Shown in pieces: positions 51,300 to 61,229 of a stretch of 64,000 nt of DNA. The notes under the pieces were generated by a model that had not been told where the DNA came from, made no database searches, and saw only the letters and a list, made by a program, of their open reading frames with translations. Made by a program: the position numbers and the translations under genes. Origin of the DNA: Euleptes europaea (Eukaryota; Chordata; Lepidosauria; Squamata; Sphaerodactylidae); the NCBI RefSeq assembly GCF_029931775.1, contig NC_079317.1:24542169-24606168 (forward strand), written 5' to 3'. How positions within the stretch are numbered: the stretch's first letter is position 1; every line of letters begins with the position of its first letter.

Positions 51300-51734
51300 A
51301 GTTCTATGGATGTGAGAATAGCCATTCAGTTTCAAAATATGTTGGCATGTTAAAAAATTAAGACTGAGAAACAGGTATTTAAAATTGTATTAATTTTTTT
51401 TCTTTGTAATAAGCATCTCAGGTGATAGTAGCAGAGCAAACATTTGAAACAAGGTACTGCTTTGAAGTAATGGCTACAAAATTAAACAGCTTCAGTAAAG
51501 TTGTTCTCATGGAGTTCCAGTTATGTACATGCACAGGCTTGTATATGTACAATTAACTTTTCTTCGTTACTTTCTCAGGCCTGTATTTTTAATTTAACAG
51601 CTTCAGATAATGTAACAGACCTTCTTTTTTTTTATGGCACGATTCACAAAATCTTATCGTGGTTCTTGACATTTATTAAGCATGTGAACACACAAACATT
51701 GCGTAACTATTGTAGATAGTTTGAAACATCCATT

Positions 51735-51945
51735 TAGTGCATTTGTATTCCACCCTTGCTTCAAGAAGGCCATGGTGATATACACTCGGGTCTTCCTTTC
51801 TCCATTTTACCTTCACAGTTTCCCTGTAAGTACAAGTACAAAAGAGAATGACCGGTCCAAATGACCTGCTTTGTGGCAAAGTGAGGATTTAAACTTGGGT
51901 CTTCCAGATCTTAGTCAGCACTTTAACCACTATACTGTGCTGGTT
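51735..51945 (-). repeat. Sauria SINE, diverged
   Basis: Forward GTATTCCACCCTTGCTTCAA, TTTACCTTCACAGTTTCCCT, GGATTTAAACTTGGGTCTTC, CACTTTAACCACTATACTGT. Confidence 0.75.
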
Positions 51946-52104
51946 TTGAAAAGGCAAAACACTGGATCCTACAATAGTAGCGTCCATGTCTTGGTTTTTA
52001 CGGCACTTCTCAGTCAGAAGCTTTCTGCTTGTGCTGTTTTCCAGCAGGAGGTGGCCCTGCAACGCTGGGAGCTTGCTTACACACACACACACCAAGACAC
52101 TCTC

Positions 52105-52342
52105 TCTCTGTGTAAAATGCTGTCAAGTCACAGCTGATTTATGGCGACCCCATAGGGTTTTCAAAGCAAGAGACCATTCAGTGTTGGTTTACTATTACCT
52201 GCCTCCATGTGGGCTGAGAGAGCTCTGAGAGAACTGTGATTGACTCAAGGTCACCCAGCAGGCTTCATGGAGGAGCGGTGAATCAAACCCCGTTCTCCAG
52301 ATTAGAGTCCGCCGTTCCTGACCAGTGCACCATGCAGGCTCC
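52105..52342 (-). repeat. 5S-derived SINE fragment fused to tRNA-derived SINE fragment
   Basis: 52105-52205 (CAAGTCACAGCTGATTTATG, TAGGGTTTTCAAAGCAAGAG) is the 3' half of a 5S SINE. 52210-52342 (AACTGTGATTGACTCAAGGT, CGTTCTCCAGATTAGAGTCC) is the head half of a tRNA SINE. Both are on the minus strand. Confidence 0.8.
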
Positions 52343-53770
52343 CCTACCCCTAAGACTAGCACCTTTCAATAAGCCCCAAAGCGCTGAGCACCAGAGGAAG
52401 CCATGGCACAGCCAAAGACCACTTCCACAATGGTCAAACAAATGCAAGGCTAAGCATCCAGCCCAGACTCTCAATTATAGTCACTGTACCTTCTATTTAA
52501 CAAGGATGACTCAATATCTTATGTTCACTGGCAAAAGTGCAATGTTGACCACTGCTATTCATTCAGGAATGGTTCTGTTGCAATTCAACGTTCTAAATGT
52601 TTCCGATGCTGTTCAGTTGTATACAAGCAATTCCAACACATTGCAATTATGTGAAGCTGCAATATGCTAAAGGGTTTCTCTGAGGCAGGCAACAGCTTAA
52701 GCCTAAATTTCATAGTACACATTATTTGTGCATATTTAAACTAGGGAGGCAGCATGAGGTTCACAGCTGAGAGAATAAGACAATCTACTATATGTAGATG
52801 TTGAGTTTTAACCACTCCTTCCATAAGCAGGAAATTTCATTTGGCCTGAAACCAAGCTGCCAATTTTAAATTGGCCATGAACTCACACTAATACACATAT
52901 ATATATTCCCAATCATACACTCACAGGTATAGATGCTTGTGTACAAATCAATGGACATACTTAGGCCCATGTAATTCACATCTGCAGCAGTGCAGAGTTT
53001 TCATAACACATTGCTGAAATCTCTGTCCTAATCCTGGCTTTAAAGGCTGCATTTTACGTCCTTGCGGCTGCAATACTATGTAAGCCTGAGATCAAGTCCC
53101 ATTGAAATCAATGAGACATACTTCCAAATTAACATGTATATGATCATGTTTAGGCATGTATTCTGGTTGTGTACAGTCTAGCAATCACGTGCCCATATTG
53201 TCCAGAATTTATTTTATCTGCCTAGCACTGTGTGGAACAAATGCAGAAGGGAGAAGGGACGGTATCTGATGTGGGCTAAAGAGCTGCAGTACCCTTTCAT
53301 GCTATAAAATCATCCATGAAATCACAAATCCCTTCTTTCTTGCTTAAACTGGTGAGATACGGGCGCTCAGATGAACGGCTGCAGAATGGCAACAAGTCTT
53401 GAGCAACTTCCATTTGGACATGGCCCAAGAAACTGAAATAGACAAAATGTACCAACGCGCATCAAGATCTGCCAAGTCCTCTGCAAGCCCAGAAACTTGA
53501 TTGGATGAAACTGGTTAGTTATCTAAACACTCAAAAGTAAAGAGCTCTCTACGAGTTTCTTGTATTTGAGTCAGTTTGTCATTGCTCTCTCTAAAATAGT
53601 CTTGCAGATAACCACTCCCTCAGGGTAAGTAATTCCATGCATTCTACACCCGACTCATTCATGGACTGAGATATAATCCAAGGGCCAAACTAATTGTGAC
53701 ACTGCAAATACTATAACATAGATCTCCCTTAGGGTTTTTGTGTGTTTTTAAAGTGCAGTTAATAGGATTT
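52343..53770. other. Intergenic GON7-LYSET, unique sequence
   Basis: No gene or recognised repeat, apart from a weak palindromic fragment near 53063-53115 (CAAGTCCCATTGAAATCAAT). Confidence 0.55.
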
Positions 53771-54057
53771 GGTGGTAGAGATGTGAAGGCCCAGAAAATA
53801 AATGGAAAAATTCAGGAAAAAATATTTTTCTCCCGAGGCCTTTTCCAACAGAAAAATTGGGAGTACTTTTAAGAACTCCTATGAAATATTTTCTTTTAGA
53901 ATGAGTGAAATGCTTCGGAAGACAAGGTGGGTATGCTGTAGACATAGACAGCTCTTGAATCCCAGATGCATTTCTGCACCTAGGAGACCTTGAGGGGAGC
54001 ATGCAGGGCTTTCATTGCTTCTCAACAGGTATGCCTTCTGTTGTTCTTTTGACCTGA

Positions 54058-54848
54058 TGTGGTTGACCTTTTCACCACTCTGGGGGAGACTTGTCTGAGC
54101 AGTAGTGTGTGCGAAAAGGATCTTGGGGACTTAGTAGACCAAACACTGAACATGAGTCAACAGTGCGATGCAGTAGCTAAAAAGGCAAATACGATCTTGG
54201 GCTGTACCAACAGAAGTATGGTGTCCAGATCACACAAAGTGCTGGTATCGCTTTAGTCTGCTCTGGTTAGACCTCATCTAGAATACTGTGTTGAGTTTTG
54301 GGCACCACAATTTAAGAGATATGTAGACAAGCTGGAACGTGTCCAGAGGAGGGCAACAAAGATGGTGAGGGGTCTGGAGACCAAGTCCTATGAGGAAAGG
54401 TTGAAGGAGCTGGGTATGTTTACCCTGAAGAGGAGAAGACTGAGAGGGGATATGATAACCATCTTCAAATACCTGAAGGGCTGTCACATGGAGGAGGGTG
54501 CCAAGTTATTTTCTGTTGCCCCAAAAGGTCGGACCAGAAACAACGGGTTGAAATTAAATCAAAAGAGTTTCCGTCTAGACCTTAGGAAGAATTTTCTAAC
54601 AGAGCGGTTCCTCAGTGGAACAGGTTTCCTCGGGAGGTGGTAAGTTCTCCTTCCCTGGACGTTTTTAAGCAGAGGTTAGATGGCCATCTATCAGCAATGC
54701 TGATTCTATAACCTTAAGCAGATGATGAGAGGGAAGGCATCTTGGTCATCTTCTGGGGGTGTGGGGGGAGGGCAGTTGTAAATTTCCTGCATTGTGCAGG
54801 GGTTGGACTAGATGACCCTGGTGGTCCCTTCCAACTCTGATTCTATGA
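54058..54848 (+). mobile_element. CR1 LINE 3' region with ORF2 C-terminus
   Basis: The plus-strand frame reads KKANTILGCTNRSMVSRSHK, then [20 protein letters not shown] and [29 protein letters not shown], then the UTR GGGGTTGGACTAGATGACCC and the terminal ACTCTGATTCTATG. This is the longest CR1 in the window and is 5'-truncated. A few frame breaks separate the coding blocks. Confidence 0.92.
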
Positions 54849-54924
54849 AACCACTGGGACACATTTACCTGGGTAAAAAGCAGCTTATTGCCCCACCTTC
54901 CAGGAGGGGGGAAAAGATCAAAAG

Positions 54925-55135
54925 CAGGTACAGCAGAAACTGCACCAAAGCCTGAGAGGAAAACCACAAGTTTCACTGAGAACTTGGCTCTCTCTAACCA
55001 GATAGCAAAATATTAAGGTATGTGTTCTAAGACAGCATATGATGCATCAGCTTGCAGTTTTCTCTCAAGTATTTGGCATATTTGCAATTTTGCTTGAACA
55101 AAACTAAGGCATCAATAACTTTTAAACTCCATAAA
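54925..55135 (+). repeat. Unclassified interspersed repeat, plus copy
   Basis: GCACCAAAGCCTGAGAGGAA, CTCTAACCAGATAGCAAAAT, GATGCATCAGCTTGCAGTTT. It matches the reverse complement of 59440-59735. Confidence 0.75.
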
Positions 55136-55174
55136 TATGTCAACTATTGCAATTGCATATCCTAAATCAGGGGT

Positions 55175-55478
55175 AAAAAAGGTAAAGGTCCCCTCTGCAA
55201 GCACCGGGTCATTCCTGACCCATGGGGTGACGTCACATCCCGATGTTTCCAAGGCAGACTTTTGTTTTGCGGGGTGGTTTGCCAGTGCCTTCCCCAGTCA
55301 TCTTCCCTTTACCCCCAGCAAGCTGGGTACTCATTTCACCGACCTCGGAAGGATGGAAGGCTGAGTCAACCTTGAGCCGTCTACCTGAAACCAACTTCTG
55401 TCGGGATCGAACTCAGGTCGTGAGCAGAGCTTTTGACTGCAGTACTGCAGCGTAACACTCTGTGCCACAGGACTTCTA
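55175..55478 (-). repeat. tRNA-derived SINE (GGTAAAGGT family), minus copy
   Basis: Forward AAAGGTAAAGGTCCCCTCTG, ATGGGGTGACGTCACATCCC, GCGGGGTGGTTTGCCAGTGC, GGAAGGCTGAGTCAACCTTG, GACTGCAGTACTGCAGCG. Confidence 0.82.
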
Positions 55479-55483
55479 AGTCA

Positions 55484-56182
55484 GGGGTGGGGAACCTTTT
55501 TTCCGCCAAGGGCCATTTGGATATTTATAACATCATTAGCAGGCCATATAAAATTATCAACTTAAAAATTAGCCAACCAAGCCCCAAGCAGGCAGCTACC
55601 CCAGATGATCCCCCAGCACAGGCAAGCAGGCAAGCATCCAACTGATAGTGAACTCGCCCATCTGGTGGCACAGGATGGTCTGTTGCACCAGCAGGGTGTA
55701 GCCATCCAGCCGCACACCGGAGTTGCTCCTGCTCCACATGGTCAGGGCCGGATTCCACAGCCGGCTCCTGCTACCTCCGCCTGCAGGGATGAAATGAGGA
55801 CACACCGGCTAAGAACTCCCCCCCCCCGCACATTCTGGCCCTGCCCCCTTTAACCCCTCCATTGTCACCACCTCTGCCTCCAGCCCTCTTGTAGTACAGA
55901 GGGAATACGTTTCTCCATGGCCTGGGTGGGAAAGGGTTAATACAGTTTCTTGGGCGGTCCTAGCAGCTCCATAGCTAACGACTCTTCTGCAAGGGGGAAA
56001 ACTTTTCTCAGCAAAACAAACTCACATCTGCCTTGAATAGAGGCTATTCCTGTCCACAGAAGGGGGCAGATCACCAGTCTTAGATCCTTCTGAGCTAGAG
56101 ATCTGCCAGGACCCATGAAGGGCCAGACCAAATGATTTCGTGGGCCTTAAACGACCCCCAGGCCTGACGTTCCCCACCCCTT
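55484..56182. mobile_element. hAT-family DNA transposon, longer copy
   Basis: About 700 bp, starting CAGGGGTGGGGAACCTTTTT and ending GACGTTCCCCACCCCTT. It shares the ends of the 38902-39211 element but has a longer interior (GATCCCCCAGCACAGGCAAG...). It has no clear 8-bp duplication. Older or rearranged; no transposase frame recognised. Confidence 0.75.
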
Positions 56183-56544
56183 GGCTAGATGTTAGTTTAT
56201 AGGTTCACTAGCTTTAATGCTTGGTGGCTGTTTTGTTATATTGAAGGCTACTTGTTTAACAGTTTTAAATGTGTAGCATTTTGGATGCCAGTGGGAAGAC
56301 AATGCAGCCAGTGAAAACCAAATAACTTTCTAAGAATGACAAGCTATTAGATCATTCCTCATACATCATAAAGAGAAATGGGACTAAAATGTAGACTTCC
56401 TATTTGACTACACAGCACGTTTTGTAGCTAGGTATTCATAGTAAACCATAAATAGGTATAAGAAGTCCCCAAGAAGTTACACTGAACCTTTTCTAGCATG
56501 AAGAAAAAGACTAACAAAGGCCTTGCTTTTTTTTTTTCAATCAT

Positions 56545-57018
56545 GTATATGAACTGAGCCCTGGTTTATTGAGTGCAACATTGTTGAAAGAGAAAGCACA
56601 ACCATGTCTTAAATGCCACTTTTCCAATCATTCCAAACTTTATTCGTTAGTACAAGTCCTTTTCCACTGATTCTCCTCTTAAAAGTAGGCTTGAAAGAGT
56701 TGGGGCATGATGTGCACAGTGAATTAAGGTTTCAAACAGGTTTTCCCACAAAAAATTCAGATGGAGTGTAGAAATTCTGTGTCGTAAGGCAATATGAAGA
56801 AAGTCCCTCTCAAGTCTCAAAGAGGGCCCCTGTCATTCTACCAAGTATAAATTAGCCATATTTAAAATCAACTCTTTAAAAAATAGAAGGCAGATGCTCT
56901 ACTCAGTAGTTAACGCTTTGACAAAAAGACGCCCAAGTTCCATTCACATGTTAGTTGACACACAGCCAAGCATCTCCATGATTATCTAAAACAGCTCATG
57001 AGAAAATTCAGAATGATT
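56545..57018 (-). other. LYSET: LYSET 3' UTR
   Basis: Repeat-free AT-rich sequence after the stop codon, with minus-strand AATAAA (forward TTTATT) at 56639-56644 and a second near 56563. Either could end the transcript; the boundary given is the more distal. Confidence 0.5.
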
Positions 57019-57414
57019 TTAAGTGTCAATCAACTGCAGTCTGCTGATTTGATTGGAGGCCTTCACGAAGGTTTGGTGACGATTGCAAATGACAGCCAAG
57101 CAGATCGGAATGATGCAATAGCCCACTGTTTTGGGATCAGCTCTGGTGCACGAATAGAGGAACAAGAACATCTGCAGATAGGGGACTAAAAAGATAACAG
57201 CCCACAGCCAAAAAGGCAAGGAGAGCAGTCGCGTCTTCAAGGAATGCGTCCAGGTGCTTTCCTCTCTGAGTTTTTCAGGTGGCTGCTGAATGTGTTCCAG
57301 TGCCAGTCTGTTATAAGTCTCATTGATTTCGAAAACGTAGTAGAAGGCGGCTGCACTTGCTATTAGATATAATCCCACACCAATCCATCCCATCCTCTGG
57401 CGGAAGTTCATCAT
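57019..57414 (-). CDS. LYSET: LYSET (TMEM251/GCAF), lysosomal enzyme trafficking factor, main coding exon
   Basis: A 131-aa frame starting MMNFRQRMGWIGVGLYLIAS and ending KASNQISRLQLIDT, almost identical to the short human isoform as I recall it. Hydrophobic segments: residues about 9-29 and 66-87, plus a weaker one at about 97-110 (VGYCIIPICLAVIC). The family protein sits in the Golgi membrane and stabilises GlcNAc-1-phosphotransferase (GNPTAB), so that lysosomal hydrolases get mannose-6-phosphate. Upstream, in-frame codons reading YRAWR precede the Met after an AG acceptor, matching the RAWR that precedes this Met in the longer human isoform. An upstream exon therefore exists, but I could not place it in the window. 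Convergent with GON7. Confidence 0.96.
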   Translation of the reverse strand: MMNFRQRMGWIGVGLYLIASAAAFYYVFEINETYNRLALEHIQQPPEKLREESTWTHSLKTRLLSLPFWLWAVIFLVPYLQMFLFLYSCTRADPKTVGYCIIPICLAVICNRHQTFVKASNQISRLQLIDT

Positions 57415-57430
57415 TCTCCATGCTCTGTAC
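57415..57430 (-). other. LYSET: Exon extension and splice acceptor 5' of the LYSET Met
   Basis: On the minus strand TTTTATTTTCAAG ends at 57431, followed by the exon bases encoding YRAWR and then MMNF. The alternative acceptor TACAG ends at 57425. Either joins to an upstream exon whose position is unknown (beyond or within 57431-64000). Confidence 0.65.
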
Positions 57431-57554
57431 CTTGAAAATAAAAAAGGGGGAAATTATGCACTTGATAAAAGAACATTACTTTTTCAAAAAACATTAAATA
57501 CTTGTTATACAGTGAGATCAGGTTATTACAGCTTGCAGAATTATTTAAACCAGA

Positions 57555-57685
57555 CCCATTTAACTTTTTTGGCCTCGCCATGGACATCCATTAGACATGT
57601 CATGTGCCACTTCGAAAGCAGTGTTGTGTTTGCTTTATGTTTCCAAGACCTGCAGGCTCAAAAAGGTTGGGGACCCCTGTCCTAG
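57555..57685. mobile_element. hAT-type element fragment
   Basis: It ends with GGCTCAAAAAGGTTGGGGAC then CCCTG, like the right end of the 45381-45684 element. The left end is diverged. Confidence 0.55.
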
Positions 57686-57716
57686 GAATTCCGTTTAAAG
57701 CCCATTTCCCACCCAC

Positions 57717-57842
57717 CTTAATATCCCTGTTTTACCTCCATGACCACTTTGTGAGATAAGTTAGGATGAGAGGCAGTAACTGACCAATGTGAGCCCCAAG
57801 GACATACAGGGATTTAAATCTGGGTCTCCCCAGGTCTGTATC
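57717..57842 (-). repeat. Sauria SINE fragment, old
   Basis: Forward TTTGTGAGATAAGTTAGGAT, GGGATTTAAATCTGGGTCTC resembles the middle and head of a minus-strand Sauria SINE with heavy divergence. Confidence 0.5.
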
Positions 57843-57975
57843 TCAGTTTATGTGAGACTTTAAGACTTTGGGATCAAGCTAGCATAGTTTTAGTAAACAC
57901 AAGCAGCTGAGATCATCACTGTCACCCAGCCATTTATATGACTGTAACGGCAGGAGGAGTAAACCAGATACAGGT

Positions 57976-58290
57976 AGAGTACCCCTTATCTAGACATCCC
58001 ATATCCAGACTAATCCGAAAACCGGACCTTTTGGCCCGGCATGCAGGCATTACTCACAGGCCCTCAGCAGTGCCACTGATGGTTCAATGCACACAAAATT
58101 ATTTAAAATATTGTTTAAAATTAAAATTCAGGCTATGGGTACAAAGCATATATAAAGCATAAACGAATTTTGTATTTAGACTTGGGTCCCATCCCCAAGA
58201 CATCTCATTATGTATATGCAAAAGTTCCAAAATATTCCAAAATGCGGAAAGATCAGAAATACGGACTACTTCTGGTTCCAAGCAGTCCAC
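57976..58290. mobile_element. Ancient DNA-transposon-like repeat
   Basis: GTAGAGTACCCCTTATCTAG, CCCATCCCCAAGACATCTCA, TTATGTATATGCAAAAGTTC and CAAAATATTCCAAAATGCGG. From memory, a family with this text also occurs in mammals; I do not recall its formal name. Confidence 0.5.
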
Positions 58291-59399
58291 ATAAGGGAAA
58301 CTCAACCTGTACATTTTTTCTTTTCAACAAATGTGGCATCACGTTTTCTTTCTACTATACCAACATGCCATGGAATCCTCAGGATGATTCACTTGATCCA
58401 TCTACCCACTGTGATCCCAGGAATTGCTCATGACTGAATTGCCCTACTTCTTGCTAATATTTCCCCATATGAATGCAAGATCTCACACTGCAACTGCTCA
58501 TGTAGGGGAGAAATCCCTACTGAAATAATACTGATGTAGGCCTGGGGTTATTCCAGAAAACTCAATCCTTGACAGATACTATCAGGAATGTATACAGAAA
58601 ACAAGTTCACCAGGCTCAACTATAAAGGATTCTCTAGTCTCCAGGATGCTTCCTCCTTTTGTCTTGTAAGATCCAAACCCAAGGCTATTACTGTACTAGA
58701 CTTGCTTCTGAGCTTGTCACATTTCCCCCAAAACAAAATATTGAAGAAGTTGAATGCCTGTCATAAACAGTGACTCAGCTAAGCAGTGGCCTCTTTTCCA
58801 AGAGTGGGGGGAGAACCTGTTAGTCCAAAATGGTGATTTTCAAACTACCGTTTCTTATCTCAGCTGTGACCCAGCCAAACAGCGGAAAGAAATTCTTATT
58901 GTCCCTGAGTGGTTACTAACGGGTACAAGATGCCCCTGACACAAGGCTACACTATTTAATTTCACATTCTTTCCTTGACACCATAAATTAAAGATTGTAT
59001 CAGTCTTAATTGGCCTCTGGAAGGGAGGGAGGGGGAACCAGATATCATTACAGTGGAGTCCTGTTAAAACAAATGCTCACCAGAGAGAGCAACCTTGTGC
59101 CAAAAAAGGAAAAATACACCATCCATTTCTCTTAATGGACCAGCAATTCAATCGTGTGAGCCATGGGGCTACAACACTGCTTAAAATATCAGGTACCAAA
59201 GTATACACAAAGGCAGACCTAATATGTGAAAATGGCGGCTGGAACCCAATGGCAGCCCCTTGGCCCTGCACCAGCAAACCTGGGCTATCTAAACTGGCAG
59301 GAACTTTTCCTGGCAATTTTGAAGCTATGGGAAATAAACCCCACTCTCCATTTTTTCAGAAAAAAAGTTTTTCGGGGGGAAATTGAAATATATGTAATT

Positions 59400-59735
59400 C
59401 TGCTTTAAACCCATATAAAATGCATCATAACTTGTTTAGCATATACAGTTTAGCATATACAGTCGCAATATTTAAAAGTCATAAATCCCTTCATTTTGTA
59501 TAAGCAAAACTGCAAATACCGTATACTGAATACTTGAGTGAACATTGCAAGCTGATGCACCCTATGCTATCTTAGCACATCTACCTTAATTTGTGCTATC
59601 TGGTTAGCGAGAGTCAAATTCTCAACGAAACTTGCAGTTCTCCTCTGAGGCTTTGGTGGAGTTTCTTCCCCTCGGGGAAAAAACAGAGGAAAAAACTTTT
59701 TTTCCCCTGGGCCTTCACATCTCTAGCAAGGGCAT
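59400..59735 (-). repeat. Unclassified interspersed repeat, minus copy
   Basis: Forward CAAGCTGATGCACCCTATGC, TTGTGCTATCTGGTTAGCGA, GGCTTTGGTGGAGTTTCTTC, GGGCCTTCACATCTCTAG. The last block also appears inverted at 53776-53800, next to the plus copy. Confidence 0.75.
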
Positions 59736-59827
59736 GGTGTTAGCCAACAAGATTAAAGGAATGGTGGACTATATGGTATAATAAAAGATAGAAAGAGAGC
59801 CAATAAGATTAAAGAGGTGGAGGGAAG

Positions 59828-60498
59828 AGTTTGGGGAGGGGAGAAGCCTCAGCCGGATATTATGCCACCATCTAATCTATCCTCCAAAGCAGGCATTTTC
59901 TCCAGGAGGACAGATCTCTGTAGTCTGGAGTTCAGTTGTAATTCTGGGAGGTATCCAGGTCCCAACTGGAGGTTGGCAAACTTAGGCCTTGCTACAGCCT
60001 CTGGATGAATTGATACCTCCCAACCTACATGACTCAACTAGGCATGGATGCTTGCTACTGTTCAACAGCAGCCACCCTATGAAAGCCAGTGTAGTGTAGC
60101 TTCCGACTAAGGTCTAGGAGACCCAGGTTTGAATTCCAGCCTTGCTGTGGAAGCTTAGGAAATACCTGGAAATTTGGGGGGATGGAGCCTTGGGAGGGTG
60201 GGGTTTGAGGAGGGGAGGGACCTCAGAAGGGTATAATGCCATAGACTTCACCCTCCAAAACAGCCCTTTCCTCCAGGGGAACTAGTGTTGCCAACCAACC
60301 AGGTGGGAGCTGGAGATCACAGAGAATTACAACTGCTCTCCAGATGACAGAGATCAGTTCCCCTGGAGAAAATGACTGCTTTGGAGGGTGGACTCTATGG
60401 CAATATACCCTGCTAAGATTGTGTCCCTCCCCAAGCCTCATCTTCCAGGGCTCTACCCCAAAATCTCCAGGAATTTTCCAAATGGGAGCTGGCAACCC
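59828..60498. repeat. Cluster of GTTGCCAACC-type repeats in both orientations
   Basis: 59828-59990 and 60170-60283 are minus copies (CATTTTCTCCAGGAGGACAG, GGTATAATGCCATAGACTTC). 60284-60498 is a plus copy from GTGTTGCCAACCAACCAGGT to GGGAGCTGGCAACCC. The ends are inverted relative to each other, suggesting a small DNA transposon family. Confidence 0.65.
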
Positions 60499-60503
60499 AA
60501 AGG

Positions 60504-60860
60504 AAAGAAGGAAGCAGGAAAAGGGGAGAGTCTTTGAGGGCTTCCAGGAAAGAGAAAGAGGAAATTGGGGGGAGGGGAAGTTAGATGCCCCCCACTAGTC
60601 CCCGAGGGTTTCGTACCATGCAAGTGAGCCTGGCCCAATGGCAAGCACCACACAACTGGGCCATAGCTTTCCTAAGTAGAGGCTGCTGAGGAGGGAGAGG
60701 GAAAGCTGAAGACAGAGGGGCAGATAAATTTAGGTTAACTGTTGGGTGGGAAGGAGAGAAGGAGGCAGAAAAAGAGAAAGACTATGGGGGCTTCCAGAAA
60801 AGAAAAAGAGGAGATAATGGGGGAGGAGGAAATGAGATGCCTCCCGCAAGTCCTTGCTGG
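60504..60860 (+). repeat. Purine-rich repeat, two copies
   Basis: GGCTTCCAGGAAAGAGAAAG and GGGGGGAGGGGAAGTTAGAT at 60540-60600 recur as GGCTTCCAGAAAAGAAAAAG and GGGGAGGAGGAAATGAGATG at 60789-60845. A third relative is at 28445-28560. Confidence 0.7.
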
Positions 60861-61229
60861 TACCCGCTTGTTAATGGCTAAACAGGGACATGTTCCTTGA
60901 TGGCTGGAAATCTCGCTTGCTCTGCTGTAGAAGATTATACCATTCAGTTAGTGCAAAGGACAAAGAAACAGGATCCAGACTAACATTTTCACAAGTGGAA
61001 GTCCATCTGCTTGTGAAGTCTTTTTTACCCATCGCCACCTTCCAGCAGCAGCCCCAAACGCCCCTTGTAATCATACTATTGTCGGCAAAAAAAAAGCGCG
61101 GCTGCCAGTATCACTCACTCCAGTATGACCATGACACTCAAAAGTACATGTTAGTCACAAGAATAAACTGCAGAACCAATCCTTCCCCCTTACACACACA
61201 CACACAAAACCATTAGTCTTCCCACAATC

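Larger units (their letters stand above)
51113..51315 (+). other. GON7: GON7 3' UTR with polyadenylation signal
   Basis: Short AT-rich UTR with AATAAA at 51294-51299. Bases 51141-51240 are a copy of the unit that is tandemly repeated at 49230-49735 on the other side of the promoter. Confidence 0.75.

Noticed and set aside
54059-54643. Reverse-transcriptase-like coding region taken as a host gene
   Set aside because: It ends with the CR1 3' terminus and is frame-broken; it is a LINE remnant.
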